From Jannaschia donghaensis (GTDB lineage: Bacteria > Pseudomonadota > Alphaproteobacteria > Rhodobacterales > Rhodobacteraceae), in assembly GCF_001403795.1 (NCBI RefSeq), contig NZ_CXSU01000005.1, positions 249,244 to 313,243 of the forward strand: a DNA stretch of 64,000 nucleotides, given 5' to 3'. The notes beneath the pieces were generated by a model. That model saw only the letters and a list, made by a program, of their open reading frames with translations. It did not search any database and was not told the DNA's origin. The first letter of the stretch is position 1, and every line of letters starts with the position of its first letter. Shown piece by piece: positions 35,961-44,385 of the stretch. The position numbers and the translations under genes were made by a program.

Positions 35961-36386
35961 ATGCCCAAAAATCATGGAACGGCCCACTGGGAAGGCGGGC
36001 TCAAGGACGGCAAGGGGCGGGTCTCGATGCAATCGGGTGCCCTCACCGACCAACCCTACGGCTTCAATACGCGGTTCGAGGATGCGCCGGGCACCAACCC
36101 CGAAGAGATGATCGCCGCCGCCCATGCCGCCTGTTTCTCGATGGCGTTGTCGATGGTGCTGGGCGAGGACGGTCTGACCGCCGGTGCGATCGACACCAAG
36201 GCGACCGTTACGCTGGACCAGGTCGACGGTGGATATGCCGTCACGAAGTCGCATCTGGACGTCCGCATCTCGGTCCCCGGTGCGGACGGTTCCGCAGTGA
36301 TGAAGGCGGCGGAAACGGCAAAGGCGAATTGCCCGATTTCGAAGCTGCTGACGGCGGAGATCACTATGGACGCGACGGTGGTCTGA
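35961..36386 (+). CDS. OsmC family peroxiredoxin
   Basis: The 141-residue protein has the two conserved cysteines of OsmC/Ohr peroxidases, in AAHAACFSMALSM and AKANCPISKLL, about 70 residues apart, and the catalytic Arg/Glu in FNTRFEDAPGTNPEEM. It is expected to reduce organic hydroperoxides using dihydrolipoamide or thiols. OsmC (osmotically induced) rather than Ohr is suggested by the GTAHWEGGLKDGKG start. It stands alone with a terminator after it. Confidence 0.93.
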   Translation: MPKNHGTAHWEGGLKDGKGRVSMQSGALTDQPYGFNTRFEDAPGTNPEEMIAAAHAACFSMALSMVLGEDGLTAGAIDTKATVTLDQVDGGYAVTKSHLDVRISVPGADGSAVMKAAETAKANCPISKLLTAEITMDATVV

Positions 36387-36403
36387 CCGACTCCGGATGA
36401 GAT

Positions 36404-36438
36404 GGGGCCGGGTGTGGATTGCGCCCGGCCCCCTTGTT
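36404..36438. terminator. Hairpin terminator after osmC
   Basis: GGGGCCGGG (36404-36412) pairs with CCCGGCCCC (36424-36432) across an 11-base loop, followed by TTGTTT. It separates the convergent osmC and the minus-strand gene ending at 36443. Confidence 0.7.
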
Positions 36439-36442
36439 TCGG

Positions 36443-37057
36443 CTAAGGGCGGGCGGCCGATGAATGCAGCCGCGGACGATAGCCCGCTGCAAGGATATCC
36501 CGAAAGACCGGATTGGTCAGCGCCGTGATTTGCCCGTCCGGCAAAAGGGTCGGATCGCCATACCCCTTGGGCCCGTAGGGCAGGGCCGTCCCGTGCCATT
36601 TAAGATAAATATCGGATCCCGTCCGAAACATGGCTCCATCTGGCAGATCGCCGACGTAGGCAGTGCCGTGTTTCAGATTTTGCGCGCCGGGATGGGCGCG
36701 GGCGGCATGGATCGTCGCGTCGGCGGCCTGCGACCCGGGCCATGGGCCGAACGCCCGATCCCAAGCCGTGACGAATGCGCGATAGTCGGCGTGACGACAC
36801 TGACCGCAAGGCCGATGCCCGGCGGCCATCGCCACCGCTTCATCCAGAAAGAACAAGGCGGTCCACTGGCGCGGCGGCATGATCGCGCGATGCCGTCCGC
36901 GAAATGCCAACTCGCAACTGACCCAGGCGCGATGTTTCCACCGGGCGGGCCCGATCGTCTGCCCGTCGTGCAATACGCCCCGATTGCCGGTCAGCGTTCC
37001 ACGCGCGGGCGTGGCAAGGAAGGCCCCGTCCGGTTGCACGCGGTTTGGATGGGTCAC
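36443..37057 (-). CDS. Uncharacterised protein with CxxC motif, downstream of prfC
   Basis: The 204-residue soluble protein matches, from memory, a widespread unnamed alphaproteobacterial family. Conserved-looking elements are ARGTLTGNRGVLHD near residue 25, LFFLDEAVAMAAGHRPCGQCRHADY at about residues 69-92 and a tryptophan-rich SDIYLKWHG region. The CGQC pair with nearby histidines could bind zinc or be redox-active. Its ATG overlaps the preceding gene's stop (ATGA), making it the third cistron of the prfC unit. The function is unknown. Confidence 0.7.
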   Translation of the reverse strand: MTHPNRVQPDGAFLATPARGTLTGNRGVLHDGQTIGPARWKHRAWVSCELAFRGRHRAIMPPRQWTALFFLDEAVAMAAGHRPCGQCRHADYRAFVTAWDRAFGPWPGSQAADATIHAARAHPGAQNLKHGTAYVGDLPDGAMFRTGSDIYLKWHGTALPYGPKGYGDPTLLPDGQITALTNPVFRDILAAGYRPRLHSSAARP

Positions 37058-37419
37058 TCGTCTTCGGTTGCGGCGATCAGGGCCGTCAGATGGGGGTCCG
37101 ATCCGGCCCGTTTTTCGATCATGCGCTGTGTGGCCGCATCGCGTTCACCAAGGTCCGCCAGCGCGTCCGACAGGACGCTGGCCCCATCCAGCCGAGCCCC
37201 TTCGCATAGCGCGTCGAGCGCGAGTTCGGGGTCCTCGGCGATCAGCCGGTCCATGACGGCCCCGGTCCAGGCGTCCGGCGTTTCCGCATCCGCGTCCGGC
37301 GTCGACAGATAGCCGATCAGGCGGGCGGCAAAGCGGTCGAGCGGCAGATCGCCGGGCGGCAGCGCGTCGGTTGTTTCGGGCAGGCCAAGGGCTTCGGCCA
37401 CGCGGGCGCGGGGAATCAA
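37054..37419 (-). CDS. Uncharacterised 121-residue protein translationally coupled to prfC
   Basis: This frame has no ATG after the end of prfC. The best start is TTG at 37419, which overlaps the prfC stop (TTGA) and has AAGGAG about 8 bases upstream. The protein is acidic and mostly helical (DRFAARLIGYLS; VMDRLIAEDPELALDALCEG), without recognised domain. The length and overlap on both sides argue that it is a real gene. Its position suggests co-expression with release factor 3 and the CxxC protein. Confidence 0.6.
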   Translation of the reverse strand: MIPRARVAEALGLPETTDALPPGDLPLDRFAARLIGYLSTPDADAETPDAWTGAVMDRLIAEDPELALDALCEGARLDGASVLSDALADLGERDAATQRMIEKRAGSDPHLTALIAATEDE

Positions 37420-39038
37420 ACCATCATCTCCTTCGTCGCACTCAACGTCACGTCCGGGTGGTCGCGTTCGATCCGGTCGATGTCCCATTGCAGGCGCGTG
37501 AGGAACACCGGGTCACCGTCGTTGTCGTGGGCGATGTGCTGGGTGTTCTTCTTGATGACGTCGTCCACAGCATCGCGCGGACCGGAGAGCCAGCGGGCCG
37601 ACTGGAACTGCGAATTGTCGAACCGGACGGGCAGGCCGTACTCCAGCTCGATCCGGCTGGCCAGAACCTCGAACTGCAACGCGCCGACGACGCCGACGAT
37701 GAACCCGGACCCGATGGCCGGTTTGAAGACCTTGGCCGCGCCTTCTTCGGCGAATTGCATCAGCGCCTTTTCCAGATGCTTGGCCTTCATCGGATCGCCC
37801 GCGCGCACGCCCTGCAACAGTTCGGGCGCGAAGCTGGGGATGCCGGTGAAGCGCAACGCCTCGCCTTCGGTCAGGGCGTCGCCGATGCGTAATTGCCCGT
37901 GGTTCGGAATGCCGATAATGTCACCGGCCCAAGCCTCCTCGGCCAATTCGCGGTCGGCGGCCAGGAACAGGACGGGGTTGGAGATGGCCATCGGCTTTTT
38001 GGTACGCACGTGGGTCATCTTCATGCCCCGTTCGAAATGTCCCGACGCAAGCCGCACGAAGGCCACGCGGTCGCGGTGCTTGGGGTCCATGTTGGCCTGG
38101 ACCTTGAAGACGAAGCCGGTCACGGCCTTTTCGTCTGCGGACACCTGCCGGGGCTGGGCCATCTGCGGTTGCGGTTCGGGGCCGTATTCCGCGATGCCCG
38201 CCATCAGTTCCTGCACCCCGAAGCTGTTGATCGCAGATCCGAACCAGATCGGGGTGAGCGAGCCTTCCAAAAACGCGTCGCGGTCGAAGGCGGGCATCAA
38301 TTCGCGCACCATCTCGACGTCCTCGCGCAGCTTCGCCAACAGGTCGGCGGGCACGCGCTCGGCCAGTTGCGGATCGTCCAGCCCCTCGATCTTGACGCTT
38401 TCGGCCACCTTGTTGCGATCGGCTCGATCCATCAATTCCAGGCGATCATGGAGCAGGTCGTAACAGCCGATGAAATCACGGCCTACGCCGATGGGCCAAG
38501 ACGCGGGCGTCACGTCGATGGCCAGATTCTCCTGAATTTCGTCGATGATCTCGAAGGTGTCGCGGCTTTCGCGGTCCATCTTGTTGCAGAACGTCAGGAT
38601 CGGAAGGTCGCGCATCCGACAGACCTCGAACAGCTTCTGTGTCTGACTTTCAACGCCCTTCGCACCGTCGATGACCATCACCGCGGCGTCCACGGCCGTC
38701 AGCGTGCGATAGGTGTCTTCGGAGAAGTCGCTGTGGCCCGGCGTGTCCACCAGGTTGAAGCGGAAATCGCGCGTCGTCGTGTGGAAGTCGAACGACATGG
38801 CCGAGGCGGAAACGGAAATGCCGCGATCCTGCTCCATTTTCATGAAGTCCGACCGCGTGCGCCGCGCCTCGCCCTTGGCACGCACCTGACCGGCCATTTG
38901 GATCGCCCCGCCATAGAGCAGGAATTTCTCGGTCAGGGTGGTTTTGCCCGCGTCCGGGTGGCTGATGATCGCGAAGGTCCGGCGGCGCCCGATTTCGGGC
39001 GGCAGGGCGGGGCGGTTCGTCTGGGGGGCGTCTGACAT
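37416..39038 (-). CDS. prfC: Peptide chain release factor 3
   Basis: The 540-residue translational GTPase has G1 in SHPDAGKTTLTEKFL, G3 in LVDTPGHSDFSEDTYR and G4 in FCNKMDRESRD, as in RF3. RF3 removes RF1 and RF2 from the ribosome after peptide release. The start at 39038 (MSDAPQTNRPALPPEIGRRRTF) is preferred to 39074 because similarity begins there. Two small genes follow with overlapping stops and starts. Confidence 0.97.
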   Translation of the reverse strand: MSDAPQTNRPALPPEIGRRRTFAIISHPDAGKTTLTEKFLLYGGAIQMAGQVRAKGEARRTRSDFMKMEQDRGISVSASAMSFDFHTTTRDFRFNLVDTPGHSDFSEDTYRTLTAVDAAVMVIDGAKGVESQTQKLFEVCRMRDLPILTFCNKMDRESRDTFEIIDEIQENLAIDVTPASWPIGVGRDFIGCYDLLHDRLELMDRADRNKVAESVKIEGLDDPQLAERVPADLLAKLREDVEMVRELMPAFDRDAFLEGSLTPIWFGSAINSFGVQELMAGIAEYGPEPQPQMAQPRQVSADEKAVTGFVFKVQANMDPKHRDRVAFVRLASGHFERGMKMTHVRTKKPMAISNPVLFLAADRELAEEAWAGDIIGIPNHGQLRIGDALTEGEALRFTGIPSFAPELLQGVRAGDPMKAKHLEKALMQFAEEGAAKVFKPAIGSGFIVGVVGALQFEVLASRIELEYGLPVRFDNSQFQSARWLSGPRDAVDDVIKKNTQHIAHDNDGDPVFLTRLQWDIDRIERDHPDVTLSATKEMMV

Positions 39039-39140
39039 GGCCGGGGATATAGGCGTGTGGTCGGGCCGCCGCAATCGCGCAGGGTGCGTTAACGAATTGG
39101 TTAGCTTCGGATCCTAGGATTAAGCCGGAAGACAGGGAGG

Positions 39141-39296
39141 ATGCATATGCAGGCATACCGAAGCACGGCGGGCCTGATCGAAGGCGTTATCATCTTCCTT
39201 GCGCGTAGCCTTGTCTGGGGGCTGACGTTGTTCGTCCGAAATCGACCTGATCCACCTTTCGTGGGACACACCGCGCCGTGCCGCAATGGCGGGTAA
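39141..39296 (+). CDS. Possible small membrane protein (51 residues)
   Basis: A 51-codon frame starts at ATG 39141, with a second in-frame ATG at 39147, directly after AGGGAGG (39133-39139), a very good Shine-Dalgarno sequence. The peptide has one hydrophobic segment (GLIEGVIIFLARSLVWGLTLF) followed by a polar tail with one cysteine. It lies divergent from prfC in an otherwise gene-poor region. The ribosome binding site and transmembrane profile support it. There is no known homologue in my memory. Confidence 0.4.
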   Translation: MHMQAYRSTAGLIEGVIIFLARSLVWGLTLFVRNRPDPPFVGHTAPCRNGG

Positions 39297-39691
39297 GCAA
39301 TCCGCGCCCGTCCCGTCGACCCGACTGGACGAAGGTGCCGCAGCGATGCCGAAACGCGGTTCGGCTAGCCGGCCTTTTAGCGGCTTCGATCCGTTTGCCG
39401 CCCGTCTCTTAGGCCACTGAACGACTTTGGTCGGGATCAAAATAGTGAAGAGTGAAGGCAGCTACTCAAAACAATTAGGGAGAGCGGATCTGAACGCATT
39501 TACCCGCGAATGGCGCTTGTCCGGCTTGTCTCTCCGATCGCTACACACAATAGATTGCGGATGCTGTGCGGCATTATGATCGAGGGCCCGCAGGATCTTC
39601 CTCCCGGTCATTGATGCCCGTTCGGCGAGACCGATCAGATCACAGTGGTGGGCACTGCTATCCGGGCCGGTTTCCACCAGACCGGGCGATA
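39297..39691. other. Gene-free stretch between the small ORF and the SDR gene
   Basis: About 395 bases of lower coding character. Short frames occur on both strands but show no ribosome binding sites, signature motifs or similarity to known proteins. No tRNA, repeat or insertion sequence ends were seen. Confidence 0.5.
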
Positions 39692-40504
39692 TCAATGGGC
39701 GGTGTCGACGACCGGGTCGATCAAGGTACGGCCCCCGTCCACCGTCAGGATCTGCCCGGTCATGAAGCCAGATGCGTCGGAGGCAAGAAATTGCACCGTT
39801 TCCGCAAGCTCCGACGGGGCCGCGATCCGGCCCATCGGGGTGGCGTCGACGATGGCTTTGCGTAGGCCCTCCTGTTCGCCCAGCCGGGTTTGAAGATTGG
39901 CGGACATGATCGAGCCGACACCGACACCGTTTACCCGAATACGCTCCTGCGCGAGCGAAACGGCAAGACATCGCGTTGCCTGATCCAAGGCTGCGGCGCT
40001 GATGGAGTAGGCCAGCAATTCCGGCTGCGTGCGCCGCCCCGCGATAGAGCTGATGTTGACGATCGTACCGACCATATCGTCGGGACGCGCGTCTTCCGCG
40101 GCCTGTGCGATCATCCGCTTGGCGACCGCCTGGCTGAGCCGCAGGGCCGTCATCAGGTTCTGGTCCAGCAACTTGGCCACGCTGGTATCCTCGGGGTCCA
40201 GCGGATCGGTCACCATGATCTGACGGGATGCATTCACCAGAATATCGACCCTGTCGTAGGCGTCGATCGTCGCCGACAGAAGGTTCGCGATCGTCAGCCG
40301 TTCGCGCAGATCACCCGCGAAATACCGCAGCTTGGCCCCGTCTTCCGTCTGTGCGTCGCCGACTTCGATGTGCAGCCGTTCTTCATCTCGATCGGCAAAC
40401 ATCACATTTGCCCCCTGTTCGACGAAGTGCCGGGCGATGGCCAGACCGACGCCATTGGCCGCCCCCGTGACGATCGCCGTCTTGCCTTCGATCGAATTGC
40501 TCAT
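39692..40504 (-). CDS. SDR-fold protein lacking the catalytic lysine
   Basis: The 270-residue protein has the Rossmann motif TGAANGVGLAIA and ends with DGGRTLIDP as in SDR enzymes. Tyr166 is present in LLAYSISAAALDQA, but the YxxxK lysine is replaced by Ala170. NNAG is also altered to NASRQ. The serine in IVNISSIAGRR is kept. Loss of the lysine usually abolishes normal dehydrogenase chemistry, so this may be a binding protein or use altered chemistry. The ATG overlaps the rsmC stop (ATGA), so it is co-transcribed with rsmC and probably clpS. Confidence 0.85.
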   Translation of the reverse strand: MSNSIEGKTAIVTGAANGVGLAIARHFVEQGANVMFADRDEERLHIEVGDAQTEDGAKLRYFAGDLRERLTIANLLSATIDAYDRVDILVNASRQIMVTDPLDPEDTSVAKLLDQNLMTALRLSQAVAKRMIAQAAEDARPDDMVGTIVNISSIAGRRTQPELLAYSISAAALDQATRCLAVSLAQERIRVNGVGVGSIMSANLQTRLGEQEGLRKAIVDATPMGRIAAPSELAETVQFLASDASGFMTGQILTVDGGRTLIDPVVDTAH

Positions 40505-41481
40505 GTGCGGCCCCGCTGGCGCTTGGGTTTCTTCGCTTCGATCACCTTGAAGCCGTCTTTGTCGGTCAAAACGGCCACGGCCCCGAAAGTCGCATTCAAT
40601 GTCTCTTCATACGGAAGATGCCGGTTCGCCACCATCAGCAGCCGTCCACCGGGCGTCAACAGGCGCGCGGCAGCCGTGATGAAAGCGCGCCCCAGCGACG
40701 GATCGGCCCGGCGTGCGGTGTGGAACGGCGGGTTGGATACGACCACGTCGAACGGTCCGCCCGTCCACGTTGTCGCATCCGCCCAGTGAAATGCGGCGCG
40801 GGGGTCGACGACGTTCAGGCGGGCGCAGGTCATCGCGTCATGCTCCGCCTCGATCAGGGCGCAGGCAGTCACGCCTTCGTTCTGCAACACCACACGCGAC
40901 AGGTGTCCCCATCCCGCGCCCAAGTCGCAGACACGGCCCGAAAGTCCCGTCAGATGTGACGCCAGAAGGGCCGATCCGGCATCCACGCCATCGGCCGAGA
41001 ATACACCGACCCCGGTGACGAAACCATCGACCTGCTGCGGTTCGGCCGCCCATCCATCGGGGATGGGACCGGCGGGAAAGGAGAACGTCTTGCCATGCGC
41101 CTTGGCGAAGACATCGCCGATATCGAACGCCTTGCGGCAAAGCCTGACGATCGAATCCGCGCCATCGACCTTCTGTCCATCGACGATAATGGGTGCGCCC
41201 GGCGGGACAGCCGTTATGGCCTGCGCGATCATATCAAGGGTCTGCGCTTTGGCGCGGGCGATGAACACAACGGCGGCGTCGAACCGTCCCTCCAGCCGGG
41301 GGGCGACGTCGATATCGCGCGCGGCAAGACGGTCATGATCTGGTTTGAACCCATGCACGGCGGTGATCTGACCGGGCAGATCGCCCACATCCAGGTCAGC
41401 GGGTGGACGCAAAAGCAGGATCCGACCCTCGGGCAGGGTGACGGCATCGGCGGCAAGGGCCAAGGACAGGCGGTCGTTCAT
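40501..41481 (-). CDS. rsmC: 16S rRNA (guanine1207-N2)-methyltransferase-like protein
   Basis: The 326-residue protein has two related methyltransferase-fold domains, as in RsmC: a degenerate N-terminal copy and an active C-terminal copy. The latter has VCDLGAGWGHLSRVVL (SAM motif I) and VVSNPPFHTARR (NPPF catalytic motif). RsmC/RlmG enzymes methylate guanine N2 in rRNA. The substrate base is inferred by family. It follows clpS with a 13-base gap. Confidence 0.88.
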   Translation of the reverse strand: MNDRLSLALAADAVTLPEGRILLLRPPADLDVGDLPGQITAVHGFKPDHDRLAARDIDVAPRLEGRFDAAVVFIARAKAQTLDMIAQAITAVPPGAPIIVDGQKVDGADSIVRLCRKAFDIGDVFAKAHGKTFSFPAGPIPDGWAAEPQQVDGFVTGVGVFSADGVDAGSALLASHLTGLSGRVCDLGAGWGHLSRVVLQNEGVTACALIEAEHDAMTCARLNVVDPRAAFHWADATTWTGGPFDVVVSNPPFHTARRADPSLGRAFITAAARLLTPGGRLLMVANRHLPYEETLNATFGAVAVLTDKDGFKVIEAKKPKRQRGRT

Positions 41482-41494
41482 GGGAGGCGAGGAC

Positions 41495-41818
41495 CTAGTC
41501 CTCTTTCTCCATCGTGCACTGCAGCGGATGCTGGTGCCGGCGCGCGAAGTCCATGACTTGCGTCACCTTGGTTTCCGCGATCTCGTGGCTGAACACGCCG
41601 ACGATGGCCAGGCCTTTCTTGTGGACCGTCAGCATGATCTCGACCGCCTGACCGTGATTGATGCCGAAGAATTTCTCCAACACGATCACCACGAATTCCA
41701 TCGGAGTGTAATCATCGTTGAGGAGCAGTACCTTGTAGAGCGGCGGCTTGGCGGTCTTCGGGCGCGTCTTGGTGACGACGGCGGTGTCGCCATCGCCATC
41801 GTCGGGCGTATCGCTCAT
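41495..41818 (-). CDS. clpS: ATP-dependent Clp protease adaptor ClpS
   Basis: The 107-residue protein has a disordered acidic N-terminus and the ClpS core [28 protein letters not shown], with the Asn-Asp pair and Met that form the N-end-rule binding pocket, then [22 protein letters not shown]. ClpS delivers N-degron substrates to ClpA. Starts at 41818 (MSDTPDD) and 41839 (MRPLPIS) are both possible. clpA is not adjacent. Confidence 0.95.
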   Translation of the reverse strand: MSDTPDDGDGDTAVVTKTRPKTAKPPLYKVLLLNDDYTPMEFVVIVLEKFFGINHGQAVEIMLTVHKKGLAIVGVFSHEIAETKVTQVMDFARRHQHPLQCTMEKED

Positions 41819-41918
41819 CGAGATCGGCAGGGGGCGCATATGGGAATCCGTGTCAGGGGGGTGACGGGTCTGGCGGCACAATATAGTCAGCCCTGTGCAA
41901 AGGAAAAGGGGCAGGCCG

Positions 41919-42611
41919 GTGACGATCACGACAATCGGATTCGATGCCGACGACACGCTTTGGCACAATGAGGTCTTCTTCAAGGGGACGCAGGCCCGGT
42001 TCGCCGCGCTGTTGGCCGATCATGCCGATCCCGATCACTTGATGGACCGGCTTCTGGCGGCGGAGCGTCGAAATCTTGGCCATTACGGGTTCGGAATAAA
42101 GGGTTTCACGCTGTCCATGATCGAGACCGCGATCGAGGTTACCGAAGGTCGTGTCCCCGCCACCGTCATCGCGGAAATCCTGGCCGACGGGCGCGAGATG
42201 CTCCGCCATCCGGTCGATCTGATGCCGGGGGTGGCGGATTGCGTCGAGACGTTGGCCGCCGACTTCACTCTCGTCCTCATCACCAAGGGCGATCTGCTGG
42301 ATCAGGAACGCAAGCTTGCCGAGTCCGGTCTGGGGGAAATGTTCGATGGCATCGAGATCGTGTCCGACAAGACGCCTTCCACATATGCCCAAGCTTTCGA
42401 TGTGCACGGCGAAGGCGCGCATCGGTCGCTGATGGTGGGCAATTCGATGAAATCGGATGTTGTTCCGGCAATCGATGCCGGGGCCTGGGGCGTGTTCTGT
42501 CCATCCGAACATGAGTGGGAGCTGGAGCGCGCGAAGGAGCCTGCGGACCATCCCCGGTACCGCCGCATCGTGACCCTTGCCGATCTGCCGCCGCTTCTGG
42601 CAACGCTTTGA
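41919..42611 (+). CDS. HAD family hydrolase
   Basis: The 230-residue HAD phosphatase-type protein has motif [12 protein letters not shown] with nucleophile Asp9 and acid/base Asp11, motif II Thr in [12 protein letters not shown], a lysine in [11 protein letters not shown] and motif [17 protein letters not shown] at 41919 is the likely start, with AGGAAAAGGGGCAGG upstream; a GTG at 41895 is possible. It is divergent from clpS and ends 3 bases from the convergent serS. Confidence 0.88.
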   Translation: MTITTIGFDADDTLWHNEVFFKGTQARFAALLADHADPDHLMDRLLAAERRNLGHYGFGIKGFTLSMIETAIEVTEGRVPATVIAEILADGREMLRHPVDLMPGVADCVETLAADFTLVLITKGDLLDQERKLAESGLGEMFDGIEIVSDKTPSTYAQAFDVHGEGAHRSLMVGNSMKSDVVPAIDAGAWGVFCPSEHEWELERAKEPADHPRYRRIVTLADLPPLLATL

Positions 42612-42614
42612 CGG

Positions 42615-43907
42615 TCAGATCAGCGTGCCGTCCGCGCCCAGCGTCGTCTTGCCGCGCAGATAAGGGTGCAGCGCCTTCGGCAGACTGACCGATCCGTCTG
42701 CCTGCTGCCCGTTTTCCAGTACCGCAATCAGGCAGCGGCCGACGGCCAGACCCGACCCGTTGAGGGTATGCACGAACGCCGGTTTGCCCCCCGCGGCGGG
42801 CTTGAACCGCGCATTCATGCGGCGGGCCTGGAAATCGCCCGTCGTCGAACAGCTGGAGATTTCGCGGTAGGTGTCCTGACCCGGCAGCCAGACTTCGATG
42901 TCATGGGTGCGCCGCGCGCCGAACCCCATATCGCCAGTGCACAGGACGATCGTGCGATACGGCAGTTCCAGGGCTTCCAGAATACCTTCGGCACATTTCG
43001 TCATCCGGTCCAGCTCCGCCCGGCTGTGGTCGGGGTGCGTGACGGAGACCATCTCTACCTTCTCGAATTGGTGCTGGCGCAGCATCCCTGCGGTGTCGCG
43101 GCCCGCTGATCCGGCTTCGGACCGGAAGCACAGCGTATGCGCGACCATCCGGCGGGGCAGGGCCGCCTCCTCCAACACGTCGCCCGCCACGGAATAGGTC
43201 AACGTGACCTCGCTGGTTGGAATCAACCAGAACCCCTCGCGCGTCAGAAAGCTGTCGTCGCCGAACTTCGGCAGTTTGTCGGTGCCCAGCATCGCGTCAT
43301 CGCGGACCAGAACAGGGGTCATATGCTCCACCAGACCGTTCTCTTCGGTGTGGATGTCGAGCATGAATTGCGCCAGCGCCCGGTGGATACGCGCGACCGC
43401 GCCACGCAGCACGACGAACCGCGCCCCCGACAGCTTGGCCGCCGTCTCGAAATCCATGCCGGGTTTGACGCCGGCGATGTCGTAATGTTCGATGGGCGCG
43501 AATTCGAGGGTGCGGGGCGTGCCCCAGCGGTTCACTTCGACATTGTCGTCTTCGGATGCGCCGTCCGGGACATCCGCGTCGGGCAGGTTCGGGATTTCGA
43601 GCAGGGCGGCGCGCAGGGCGGCGTCGGCGGTCCGGCTTTCGTCCTCCAGGCGGGCGATCTCTTCCTTCTTGGCGGCGACCAATGCGCGCAAGCGCTCGAA
43701 CTCCGCCTCGTTCCCGCCGGCCTTGGCCGCGCCGACCTGCTTGGACGCGGCGTTGCGGTCGGCCAAGGCTGCTTCGGCCCCGGTGATCGCCGCGCGCCGC
43801 GTCTCGTCCAGTGCCACAAGCGAGGCCGACATCGGCTTCAGTCCCCGGCGGGCCAGCCCCGCGTCGAAGGCTTCGGGGTTTTCGCGGATCTGTCGGATGT
43901 CGTGCAT
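42615..43907 (-). CDS. serS: Seryl-tRNA synthetase
   Basis: The 430-residue class II synthetase has an N-terminal coiled-coil tRNA-binding arm (about residues 30-105) and the catalytic core. Motif 2 is [25 protein letters not shown], and motif 3 is in [19 protein letters not shown]. It charges tRNA-Ser and tRNA-Sec. The start at 43907 ([15 protein letters not shown]) is universal for the family; the ATG at 43937 is rejected. It lies convergent with the HAD gene. Confidence 0.98.
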   Translation of the reverse strand: MHDIRQIRENPEAFDAGLARRGLKPMSASLVALDETRRAAITGAEAALADRNAASKQVGAAKAGGNEAEFERLRALVAAKKEEIARLEDESRTADAALRAALLEIPNLPDADVPDGASEDDNVEVNRWGTPRTLEFAPIEHYDIAGVKPGMDFETAAKLSGARFVVLRGAVARIHRALAQFMLDIHTEENGLVEHMTPVLVRDDAMLGTDKLPKFGDDSFLTREGFWLIPTSEVTLTYSVAGDVLEEAALPRRMVAHTLCFRSEAGSAGRDTAGMLRQHQFEKVEMVSVTHPDHSRAELDRMTKCAEGILEALELPYRTIVLCTGDMGFGARRTHDIEVWLPGQDTYREISSCSTTGDFQARRMNARFKPAAGGKPAFVHTLNGSGLAVGRCLIAVLENGQQADGSVSLPKALHPYLRGKTTLGADGTLI

Positions 43908-44063
43908 GGCGCCCTCGGGTGGTGTCCTGACTGCCACATGCCACAGGCCTGCCGTCCGTGCCAGAGGTTGCGCCGCGCGCTTGCGCCCCCCAGATGGCCC
44001 GCATAGGTTGCCGCGACTTCAAGACGGGCGCGTCACCGCCCCGAGACAGCACAGGGATCCACC

Positions 44064-44384
44064 ATGTTCGCAACCCCCGCCTATGCGCAGGCAGCCGGTG
44101 GTGCCGCCGGCACCTTCGGAAGCTTCATTCCCCTCATCGCGATTTTCGCGATCATGTACTTCCTGCTCATCCGTCCACAGCAGAAGAAGATGAAGGAGCA
44201 CAAGGCTCTGGTTGCCGGATTGCGGCGCGGGGATCAGGTGGTCACGCAGGGCGGCGTCATCGGCAAGGTCACCAAGATCAAGGACGAGGCCGAGGTCGAG
44301 GTCGAAATCGCCGAAGGCGTGAAGGTGCGTGTCGTCCGCGCGACGATCACACAGGTTTTGTCGAAGACCGATCCGGCCGCCTGA
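44064..44384 (+). CDS. yajC: Preprotein translocase subunit YajC
   Basis: The 106-residue protein has one N-terminal membrane helix (FGSFIPLIAIFAIMYFLLIRPQQKKMKEHKAL) followed by the conserved GLRRGDQVVTQGGVIGKVTKI domain. YajC associates with SecDF in the inner membrane. It starts the yajC-secD-secF operon, with one base between its stop codon and the secD start codon. Confidence 0.96.
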   Translation: MFATPAYAQAAGGAAGTFGSFIPLIAIFAIMYFLLIRPQQKKMKEHKALVAGLRRGDQVVTQGGVIGKVTKIKDEAEVEVEIAEGVKVRVVRATITQVLSKTDPAA

Positions 44385-44385
44385 C

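Noticed and set aside
39086-39102. GTTAAC...GGTTAG sequence upstream of the small ORF as a CtrA site
   Set aside because: The half-site spacing is eight, not seven, and the second half is TTAG.
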